In this document: positions 6,086-11,902 of the stretch, piece after piece
Layout: each line of letters starts with the position of its first letter
Numbering within the stretch: position 1 is the stretch's first letter
From: Eubacteriales bacterium
Lineage (GTDB): Bacteria > Bacillota > Clostridia > Lachnospirales > Lachnospiraceae
Length of the DNA: 11,902 nucleotides
NCBI GenBank assembly: GCA_030536565.1
Contig: JAUNPT010000066.1
Location: 1 to 11,902 of the forward strand
Direction of reading: 5' to 3'
Position numbers and translations under genes: made by a program
The notes under the pieces: generated by a model
The model's database searches: none
What the model was told of the DNA's origin: nothing
The model's input: the letters and a program-made list of their open reading frames with translations, nothing else

Positions 6086-7081
6086 TTACGCATTCTGTGC
6101 CTGAACAGCTGTCATAGCTACTACTCCAACGATATCTTCTGCAAAACAACCTCTTGAAAGGTCATTTACAGGCATTGAAAGTCCCTGAAGAACCGGACCA
6201 TAAGCACCAGCCTTTGCAAGTCTCTGAACAAGCTTATAACCAATATTACCAGCTTCAAGTGAAGGGAATACTAATGTGTTAGCATGTCCTGCAACCTTGC
6301 TTTCCGGTGCCTTTAATGCAGCTACTTCTGGTACAAGTGCAGCATCCAGCTGAAGCTCGCCATCAACTGTGATTTCTGGATATTTTTCCTTAGCTGTCTT
6401 AACAGCATCAGCAACTAATGTTACTCTGTCGTGTTTAGCACTTCCAAATGTTGAGAATGAAAGCATAGCGACCTTAGCTTCCTTTCCTACAAAGTTCTTG
6501 AAGCTTTCTGCTGAAAGTGCAGCAACCTCTGCAAGCTTATCTGAATCAAGGTCTGGATTAACAGCGCAGTCTGCAAATACGAATAATCCGTCCTCACCTA
6601 ATTCACAGTTAGGAACCTCCATAAGGAAGAAACCTGATACACTGCTGATACCTGGCTTTGTCTTTAATAACTGCAATGCTGGTCTGATTGTGTTTCCTGT
6701 TGAATGGCATGCACCTGAAACCGCACCATCAGCATCACCGCACTTACACATCAAACATGCATAGTACATGTAATCCTTTTCCATCTGTTCTTTTGCCTGC
6801 TCTGGTGTAACACCCTTCTTTGCTCTTAATTCTACAAACTTGTCAATATATTTCTGCTTATTAGGGTCATTGAAAGGATCCACAATTGCTGCACCTGTTA
6901 TATCATATCCCTTGCTGTTTTCAGCAATTTCTTCTGGTGTACCAATAATAATAAGATTAGCGATACCTTCCTTTAAAATCTGCTCTGCTGCGGCAAAGGT
7001 TCTCTTATCCATTGATTCTGGTAAAACAATAGTCTTCTTATCAGCCTTAGCTCTTTCTTTAATTACGTCAATAAATGCCAT
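6086..7081 (-). CDS. pta: Phosphate acetyltransferase
   Basis: Converts acetyl-CoA and phosphate to acetyl phosphate and CoA in the cytoplasm, feeding acetate kinase. Its 331 residues match the short single-domain Pta class, without the DRTGG or BioD-like N-terminal regions of the long enterobacterial form. Conserved blocks include VLPESMDKRT near the start, GACHSTGNTIRPALQ (123-137), MEVPNCELGEDG, FVFADCAVNP and the C-terminal PVNDLSRGCFAEDI. The catalytic residues known from the Methanosarcina enzyme appear at the same numbers: R133, S309, R310 and D316. Start: the ATG at 7081 has a strong AAGGAGGAG upstream; an earlier in-frame start would read through it. The gene heads the pta-ackA unit, with a good promoter at 7144-7172. 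Confidence 0.98.
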   Translation of the reverse strand: MAFIDVIKERAKADKKTIVLPESMDKRTFAAAEQILKEGIANLIIIGTPEEIAENSKGYDITGAAIVDPFNDPNKQKYIDKFVELRAKKGVTPEQAKEQMEKDYMYYACLMCKCGDADGAVSGACHSTGNTIRPALQLLKTKPGISSVSGFFLMEVPNCELGEDGLFVFADCAVNPDLDSDKLAEVAALSAESFKNFVGKEAKVAMLSFSTFGSAKHDRVTLVADAVKTAKEKYPEITVDGELQLDAALVPEVAALKAPESKVAGHANTLVFPSLEAGNIGYKLVQRLAKAGAYGPVLQGLSMPVNDLSRGCFAEDIVGVVAMTAVQAQNA

Positions 7082-7143
7082 GATTACTGACTCCTCCTTG
7101 TATTTGTAAATATTTTTCAGTCTCATGCTGAAATCATAAAAAA

Positions 7144-7172
7144 ATTATATACCAAATTTTTCATTAAAACAA
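7144..7172 (-). promoter_or_regulatory. Sigma-A promoter for pta-ackA
   Basis: On the minus strand, TTGTTT (7172-7167) and a perfect TATAAT (7149-7144) are 17 bases apart. The leader to the pta ATG is about 55 bases and includes the strong ribosome site. It lies in the divergent region shared with tmcAL. The -35 is only partly conserved. Confidence 0.7.
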
Positions 7173-7224
7173 GTTCTCTATTGTTCAAAATAGCAAGCAA
7201 TCTGTATACAGAATACTATTTAAG

Positions 7225-7253
7225 TTTTTGTACAGACTTCAATTGTATATAAT
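7225..7253 (+). promoter_or_regulatory. Candidate promoter for tmcAL
   Basis: TATAAT at 7248-7253 is perfect; 17 bases upstream is TTTTTG (7225-7230), a poor -35. A second -10-like hexamer, TATGAT (7267-7272), lies 18 bases after TTGTAT (7243-7248). Either could serve; the region is very AT-rich, so chance matches are likely. Confidence 0.4.
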
Positions 7254-7329
7254 TATAGAAATATGCTATGATTATATATAGATGGATTTATCTGTATCCT
7301 GAAATATTGTTAAGAAAATGGAGATTATT

Positions 7330-8616
7330 ATGAAAGCTGCTGGATTGATTACAGAATATAACCCGCTGCACAAGGGACATATTTACCACCTTAACCAGTC
7401 AAAATACAAAACAGGTGCAGACTGTGTCATTGCCGTTATGAGCGGCAGCTATGTACAGCGCGGTGAACCCGCTCTTGTGGATAAGCATTTACGATGCAGG
7501 GCTGCCATAGATTCTGGCATCAATCTTATTGTAGAGCTTCCGGTTATGTATGCACTTTCAAGTGCAGAAGGTTTTGCCCAAGGCGCCATAGCCACTCTTG
7601 CTGCATTACAGACAGACTATGTTGTATTTGGCAGTGAATGCGGTAATTTAGATATACTTAAAACTATTGCAGATATTCTTGCAAATGAAACTCCAGCCTT
7701 CAAGGATTTAATTTCCGGCTATGTGTCTTGCGGCATCTCATATCCTGCAGCAAGACAGAAGGCTCTGGAAGCTATGTATTCCGATTTATTTTTGGATAAA
7801 TACAGTCTTGATTTAACAGATATCCTTTCCTGCCCTAATAATATTCTTGGAATTGAATATCTTAAAGCTGTCAGGAAATTAAACAGTTCAATAAAGCCAT
7901 ACACTATAACAAGAAAGGGAACTGGCTATAACCAGTCAGAAATAACAGGGCTTCCAAGTGCGTCTGCAATCCGTTCAATTCTTTTAGAACCCTCAGGACA
8001 TGTGCCATCATTTAATTGTGGCAAAAAGCTTACAGCCATTTCTAATCTCATTCCGCCAGCTATGTATAATAACTTAGCCAAAGCTGCTGCAAGTGGATAC
8101 ATGCCCCTGCAGCTGGACGATTATACCCTTTTATTTAACATGACAATGAATAATATATTTTACAACTGCCACTATAACAAAAACAAAGTAACAGACATAC
8201 TGGTCAGCTATATTGATATTTCTGCCGACCTTGCAAACCGCATGTACAATGCATTTGAAGGCTGTCAGCCTCTAAGTGCATTCTGTGCGAAGGTCAAAAG
8301 CCGCCAGTATACTTATTCAAGAATAACCCGTGCAGTCATGCATATTATCCTCGGACTTACCAATGAAAAATACGAAGCCTATTCGAAAAGCCAGCCTCCA
8401 TATATCCGTATTCTTGGCTTTGATTCAACAGGTGCCAGATACCTTTCCTCTATCCGAAAGGAATGCCTCGTGCCGGTAATAACTAAAGTCAGCGATTACT
8501 CTGAGCTTCTTTATGATGACATTCACTGCAGCCACATCTATAATGAAGTCCTTTATGAAAAATGCGGATACAGGCTGAAGGACGAATATAGATGCGGCGT
8601 ATATGTCAAAAAATAA
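7330..8616 (+). CDS. tmcAL: tRNA(Met) cytidine acetate ligase TmcAL
   Basis: Nucleotidyltransferase-fold enzyme that uses acetate and ATP to form acetyl-adenylate and then N4-acetylcytidine at the wobble base (C34) of elongator tRNA(Met), helping accurate AUG decoding. It is homologous to Bacillus YlbM and was long annotated only as a 'nucleotidyltransferase'. Length is 428 residues, slightly longer than YlbM. The N-terminus carries GLITEYNPLHKGH (5-17) with the HxxH nucleotide-binding motif at H14/H17, followed by SGSYVQRGEPALVDKHLR, NLIVELPV and FGSECG, all typical of the family. The usual YNPFHNGH reads YNPLHKGH here, a mild variation. Start: the ATG at 7330 has TGGAG six bases upstream. 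An ATG four codons earlier (7318) would place that ribosome site inside the gene. It is the only plus-strand gene, divergent from pta. Confidence 0.93.
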   Translation: MKAAGLITEYNPLHKGHIYHLNQSKYKTGADCVIAVMSGSYVQRGEPALVDKHLRCRAAIDSGINLIVELPVMYALSSAEGFAQGAIATLAALQTDYVVFGSECGNLDILKTIADILANETPAFKDLISGYVSCGISYPAARQKALEAMYSDLFLDKYSLDLTDILSCPNNILGIEYLKAVRKLNSSIKPYTITRKGTGYNQSEITGLPSASAIRSILLEPSGHVPSFNCGKKLTAISNLIPPAMYNNLAKAAASGYMPLQLDDYTLLFNMTMNNIFYNCHYNKNKVTDILVSYIDISADLANRMYNAFEGCQPLSAFCAKVKSRQYTYSRITRAVMHIILGLTNEKYEAYSKSQPPYIRILGFDSTGARYLSSIRKECLVPVITKVSDYSELLYDDIHCSHIYNEVLYEKCGYRLKDEYRCGVYVKK

Positions 8617-8632
8617 TAAATAATACAAAAGC

Positions 8633-9997
8633 TTAATTCTTAAAGCTGTGAATTGGTGCTGGAATCCTTCCTTTTCGGTTTACGAATGCTGAGCAGTCAA
8701 ACTGGTTGACTGGCATAATTGGCGCATAACCTAAAAGGCCGCCAAATTCAACGGTTTCTCCAACCTTCTTGCCAACGACAGGAATAACCCTGACAGCTGT
8801 TGTCTTCTGGTTAATCATACCGATTGCAGCTTCGTCAGCAATAATACCTGAAATAGTAGCAGCTTTAGTATCTCCCGGAATCGCAATCATATCAAGGCCT
8901 ACTGAACATACACAAGTCATGGCTTCAAGCTTCTCAATGCATAATGAACCCTCAAGCACAGCATCTATCATACCCTGATCCTCACTTACAGGAATAAATG
9001 CGCCGCTTAAGCCGCCAACATAAGAAGATGCCATAACGCCGCCCTTTTTTACCTGATCATTTAACAGTGCAAGTGCTGCTGTCGTACCAGGCGCTCCTGC
9101 TCTGGCAAGACCAATTTCCTCCAGAATATCTGCAACAGAATCACCAATTGCAGGTGTTGGTGCAAGTGAAAGGTCAATGATACCAAAAGGTATTCCCAGT
9201 CTTTTAGAAGCCTCCTGTGCAACCAGCTGCCCAACTCTCGTAATTTTAAATGCAGTCTTCTTAATTGTTTCGCATAATATTTCAAAGCTCTCTCCTCTTA
9301 CTTTCTCGAGAGCATATTTTACAACGCCCGGGCCGCTGACGCCAACATTAATAATAGCATCATCCTCTGTTACACCATGGAATGCACCTGCCATAAAAGG
9401 ATTATCATCTGGTGCATTGCATAAAACAACTAGCTTAGCGCAGCCCAATGAGTCCTTATCCTTCGTAAGCTCTGCAGTTTCTTTAACAATTTCACCCATA
9501 AGCCTCACAGCGTCCATATTGATGCCTGTCTTTGTTGAACCGACATTTACAGAGCTGCATATTAACTCCGTACATGCAAGCGCCTGAGGAATAGAGCGAA
9601 TCAACAGCTCATCACTTTTTGTCATTCCCTTAGAAACGACTGCTGAATATCCGCCAATAAAGTTTACGCCTACTGTATGAGCTGCCCTGTCAAGTGTTTT
9701 TGCAATAGTCACATAATCATTTGGCGTTTTGCAGCACGAACTGCCAACAAGAGAGATTGGTGTTATTGAAATTCTTTTATTAACAATCGGCACACCAAAT
9801 TCTTTAGCTATTTCCTCTCCAGTAGAAACAAGGTCTTTTGCCAAAGTTGTAATCTTGTTATAGATTTTTTCATTCACCTCTGTAAGATCAGGCCCAGCGC
9901 AATCTAAAAGGTTAATACCCATTGTGATTGTACGGACATCAAGGTTCTCCTGTTCAACCATCTTATTGGTTTCATTTACTTCAAATATATTAATCAT
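8633..9997 (-). CDS. UPF0210/DUF711 'PFL family' protein, function unknown
   Basis: A 454-residue protein of the conserved UPF0210 family, called 'PFL family' because its fold resembles pyruvate formate-lyase/ribonucleotide-reductase barrels. No reaction is established. Recognisable blocks from the ATG at 9997 are [14 protein letters not shown] near residue 20, [57 protein letters not shown], and the glycine-rich C-terminus [20 protein letters not shown]. No obvious glycyl-radical RVxGY motif is seen and there is no activase nearby, so radical chemistry should not be assumed. Start: GGAG lies seven bases upstream. A farther ATG (10081) is in frame but has no ribosome site, and its 28 extra residues would cover two hairpins. 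It follows an ACT-domain gene, its usual genomic partner, and converges on tmcAL. Confidence 0.9.
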   Translation of the reverse strand: MINIFEVNETNKMVEQENLDVRTITMGINLLDCAGPDLTEVNEKIYNKITTLAKDLVSTGEEIAKEFGVPIVNKRISITPISLVGSSCCKTPNDYVTIAKTLDRAAHTVGVNFIGGYSAVVSKGMTKSDELLIRSIPQALACTELICSSVNVGSTKTGINMDAVRLMGEIVKETAELTKDKDSLGCAKLVVLCNAPDDNPFMAGAFHGVTEDDAIINVGVSGPGVVKYALEKVRGESFEILCETIKKTAFKITRVGQLVAQEASKRLGIPFGIIDLSLAPTPAIGDSVADILEEIGLARAGAPGTTAALALLNDQVKKGGVMASSYVGGLSGAFIPVSEDQGMIDAVLEGSLCIEKLEAMTCVCSVGLDMIAIPGDTKAATISGIIADEAAIGMINQKTTAVRVIPVVGKKVGETVEFGGLLGYAPIMPVNQFDCSAFVNRKGRIPAPIHSFKN

Positions 9998-10003
9998 TAT
10001 TGT

Positions 10004-10084
10004 CTCCATTCTTGCCCTGCATGGCAGGTCAAAACATTTTTCAACTGCATGTGCAGGATATAATACTTGTAAAACGGACATACC
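10004..10084 (-). promoter_or_regulatory. Small hairpins in the leader before the UPF0210 gene
   Basis: The 117-bp gap after the ACT gene holds three short inverted repeats on the minus strand: AAACGG/CCGTTT followed by TTA, CTGCA/TGCAG around two bases, and CCTGC-CAT-GCAGG just before the ribosome site. Each stem has only 5-6 bp. The first could be a weak terminator for the ACT gene; the last could mask translation initiation. These are possibilities, not demonstrated functions. Confidence 0.35.
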
Positions 10085-10114
10085 CGTTTAAAACTAAATA
10101 TAAAATCCATGTAA

Positions 10115-10387
10115 TCAGATACGATGCATCATGTCAAAAATTTCTTCTCTCTGACACTTAATTGAAACGCCTATTTCTTTTCCAAGCTTATCTAAGTCAC
10201 CACTAATCTCATCAAAATTCTTAACAGATTCATTAGTATCAACAATCATCATCATGTTAAAATAACCAGAAACAATTGTCTGAGAAATATCAAGAATATT
10301 AATCTTTGTCTCTGCAAGGTAAGAACAAACCTTTGCAATAATTCCTACAGTATCTTTTCCAACTACAGTAATAACACACTTTTTCAT
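10115..10387 (-). CDS. ACT domain protein, UPF0237 family
   Basis: A 90-residue stand-alone ACT domain. ACT domains bind small ligands, mostly amino acids, and regulate attached or partner enzymes. The sequence begins KKCVITVVGKDTVGIIAKV, the first strand and helix with the glycine turn where ligands usually bind; a second repeat of strand and helix follows to about residue 75. The ATG at 10387 has AAAGGA upstream. It lies 18 bp after the WalJ-like gene and is followed by the UPF0210 gene. The UPF0237-UPF0210 pairing is widespread (for example SP_0238-SP_0239 in Streptococcus pneumoniae), so this protein probably senses a ligand for that partner. The ligand is unknown. Confidence 0.92.
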   Translation of the reverse strand: MKKCVITVVGKDTVGIIAKVCSYLAETKINILDISQTIVSGYFNMMMIVDTNESVKNFDEISGDLDKLGKEIGVSIKCQREEIFDMMHRI

Positions 10388-10405
10388 TTTTTAATTTCCT
10401 TTCAT

Positions 10406-11203
10406 TTAAAGCTCAATAATTTCTGATGGTTCACTGCGTTTTGCCACATCAATGTCAAAATCCTTCGACATGAACTTGTTATCACCCATATCAATTTCAA
10501 GTCTGACGGTTTCATAAGCTAATTTATCATAATTATTCTCTTTGCTCAGGTGCCCCAGCAAAATCTTTTTTATATTATCATGAAGCAGTGAGTTTATCAA
10601 CTGTCCAGAGGATTCATTTGACAGATGTCCTCTTGTGCCTAAGATTCTCTGCTTAAGATAATAAGGATAACTGCCAACCTGTAAAAGATTGACATCATGA
10701 TTTGCCTCTACCAGCATCATATCAGCGCCTTTTAAATTATCAACAATGTAATCATCATAATATCCAAGGTCAGTAACTATTCCCGCCTTTTTTTCACCAC
10801 ATGAAACTGTATACGCAACCGGGTCATTTGCATCATGTGAAACCTTAAAACTGTGAACGCACAAATCACCAATTAAAATATCACTTTCCCTTTCCATTGG
10901 ACAGAACAAATCAGAATTAAGCTCGCCCAATGCAGCCGTTGAAAGTATTCCATCTATAGTTCCTTTTGTAGAATATACTGGAATATTATGCTTTCTTGAC
11001 ATAACTCCCAGCCCTTTAATATGGTCTGAATGTTCGTGTGTAACAAAAACTGCCGAAATATCCTTTAATGTAAGATTTGCATTATGCAGACCTTCTTCAA
11101 TCTTTTTTCTGCTGATTCCAGCATCAATTAAAATATGTGTTTCCTCTGAGCCAACGTATATGCAGTTCCCGCTGCTTCCGCTGGCTATCGTCATCATTCT
11201 CAA
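10406..11203 (-). CDS. Metallo-beta-lactamase-fold hydrolase, WalJ/YycJ-like exonuclease
   Basis: Cytoplasmic MBL-fold protein of 265 residues. The N-terminus reads MRMMTIASGSSGNCIYVG, typical of the YycJ/WalJ subgroup, whose characterised members are double-stranded-DNA 5'-3' exonucleases. The zinc ligands are visible in THEHSDH (55-61: H56, H58, D60, H61), with further blocks LIDAG (26-30), VTDLGYYDD, EANHD and GHLSNE. Start: AGGAG lies 8 bases upstream of TTG (11203) but 14 or more from the nearby ATGs at 11197 and 11194, and the family commonly starts MRxxSIASGSSGN, so I accept TTG. In Bacillus this family sits with the WalRK two-component genes; no walR or walK is seen here. It lies 42 bp after the FtsA-like gene, without a terminator between. 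Confidence 0.9.
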   Translation of the reverse strand: MRMMTIASGSSGNCIYVGSEETHILIDAGISRKKIEEGLHNANLTLKDISAVFVTHEHSDHIKGLGVMSRKHNIPVYSTKGTIDGILSTAALGELNSDLFCPMERESDILIGDLCVHSFKVSHDANDPVAYTVSCGEKKAGIVTDLGYYDDYIVDNLKGADMMLVEANHDVNLLQVGSYPYYLKQRILGTRGHLSNESSGQLINSLLHDNIKKILLGHLSKENNYDKLAYETVRLEIDMGDNKFMSKDFDIDVAKRSEPSEIIEL

Positions 11204-11245
11204 AATCTTTTCTCCTATAAATGCTGTTTCATATGTATAAAAGCT

Positions 11246-11902
11246 TTATTCCCAGTACAAATCAACAATATCGCCATTTTTTAAAGGTGCTGTATAATTG
11301 CCTTTTTCACCATTCAGCTTAAGGACAACATTTCCCTTTGGTCTTGACAAATCAAATTCATAGAACTGAAATAAATCTACCAGAATGTAATTCTTTTTTC
11401 CAGTCAGCCGCACAGGTGTTTTATTTACTGCAATCACAATATCCGTAAAAACATCTGACATTTCTGTTCCGGTATGTGTTCCTTTTTTTTCTGCAGCTTC
11501 AATGTCCGCATCTTCATTTTCCGGCTCTGCAGCTTCAAGTTCTTCTGCAGCATTATCATTCTCAAGGGTATTTTCCATACTTAAGCTTCTTGTGTTAACC
11601 TGAAAATTCTCATAGACCTTCGTCCTTTTATCGGCCGGCTCATTATTAACATATACCTCTAAACCATTAATATCCAAATCCATAAATTCAAACAGCTGCT
11701 CTACAGTGTAGAAATTTTCCATTCTGATTTTATCACCATCACATATATCATAAAATTCGGACTTTAGCTCACCATTAACATACGCAAACCTCGGACAGGA
11801 AATTCTTTTTCCATTTACTAAAAAATCAATTGACGAATTAAATTCCTCCAGCTGTCCTATTGTAATGCTTGCTGCTTCGCCCACTGTAGATTCAGCAATT
11901 TC
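11246..11902 (-). CDS. FtsA-like actin-fold cell division protein, C-terminal part (runs off the window)
   Basis: The last 218 codons of a larger gene; the frame stays open through the window edge. The GTG at 11884 has no ribosome site and should not be taken as a start. I recognise the tail of a long Lachnospiraceae protein usually annotated as a cell division FtsA-domain or actin-like ATPase protein; the ATPase domain itself is not in view, so this rests on the tail alone. The tail has a beta-rich module (FLVNGKRISCPRFAYVNGE through about residue 115), an acidic linker rich in E, A, D and N, and a final beta-rich module with VNKTPVRLTGKKNYILVD, DLSRPKGNV and a closing LKNGDIVDLYWE. Both modules look like ubiquitin-like or S4-like small beta domains with an 'xNGDxIxxxW' end. 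Confidence 0.6.
   Translation of the reverse strand, partial: EIAESTVGEAASITIGQLEEFNSSIDFLVNGKRISCPRFAYVNGELKSEFYDICDGDKIRMENFYTVEQLFEFMDLDINGLEVYVNNEPADKRTKVYENFQVNTRSLSMENTLENDNAAEELEAAEPENEDADIEAAEKKGTHTGTEMSDVFTDIVIAVNKTPVRLTGKKNYILVDLFQFYEFDLSRPKGNVVLKLNGEKGNYTAPLKNGDIVDLYWE

Noticed and set aside
4665..6117. Several plus-strand reading frames opposite ackA and in the pta-ackA gap
   Set aside because: They lie antisense to a well-conserved gene or within the palindromic element, lack ribosome sites and show no recognisable domain; they are chance openings.
9061..9285. A 74-codon minus-strand frame inside the UPF0210 gene
   Set aside because: Out of frame with the conserved gene, H/L/R-rich and without a ribosome site; an overlapping gene is not supported.
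8633..9997. Pyruvate formate-lyase or other glycyl-radical enzyme
   Set aside because: The family name refers to fold only; length is about 454 residues, no RVxGY glycyl-radical motif is seen and no radical-SAM activase is nearby.
9998..10081. A 28-residue N-terminal extension of the UPF0210 protein
   Set aside because: The ATG at 10081 has no ribosome site and the extension contains hairpins and the true gene's GGAG; family length agrees with the start at 9997.

Overview
The window is a compact, AT-rich stretch of core bacterial chromosome. I read it as a Clostridia genome, most likely Lachnospiraceae (a Lachnospira/Agathobacter/Roseburia-like gut anaerobe). The reasons are the gene order tmcAL / pta-ackA-yceD-rpmF-plsX-acpP-rnc-smc, strong AGGAGG-type ribosome sites, a zinc-ribbon L32, and an FtsA-like protein with a long C-terminal tail. 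The genus is inferred from this pattern, not proven. No tRNA, rRNA, CRISPR array or intact mobile element is visible.

Layout, read along the minus strand, which carries every gene except one. (1) Right end to 8633: the C-terminal part of an FtsA-like actin-fold protein, a WalJ/YycJ-type metallo-beta-lactamase-fold nuclease, a small ACT-domain protein (UPF0237) and its usual partner, a UPF0210/DUF711 'PFL-fold' protein of unknown function. (2) 7330-8616, plus strand: tmcAL, the acetate- and ATP-dependent tRNA(Met) cytidine acetyl ligase, divergent from pta. (3) 7172-4715: pta and ackA, the phosphotransacetylase / acetate kinase route that makes ATP and acetate from acetyl-CoA. They are separated by a 130-bp palindrome-rich element. 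(4) 4684-3803: a perfect consensus promoter, then yceD (DUF177), rpmF (L32, 59 aa) and a strong terminator. (5) 3739-3453: a 482-bp gap holding a decayed YefM-type antitoxin fragment with what looks like its promoter and operator, then a promoter for the next operon. (6) 3404-1: plsX, acpP, rnc and the first 436 codons of smc, linking phospholipid and fatty-acid synthesis to RNA processing and chromosome organisation.

Functionally, the centre of the window is about acetyl groups. Pta and AckA turn acetyl-CoA into acetyl phosphate and then acetate plus ATP, and the divergent TmcAL spends acetate and ATP to acetylate a tRNA wobble base. PlsX also uses phosphate chemistry on an acyl carrier: it makes acyl phosphate from acyl-ACP, and acpP lies next to it. 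The window is mostly ordinary housekeeping DNA. I did not find a complete undescribed system. The most interesting items are the toxin-antitoxin relic in front of plsX, the structured repeat between pta and ackA, and the UPF0237-UPF0210 pair, whose biochemical role is unknown.
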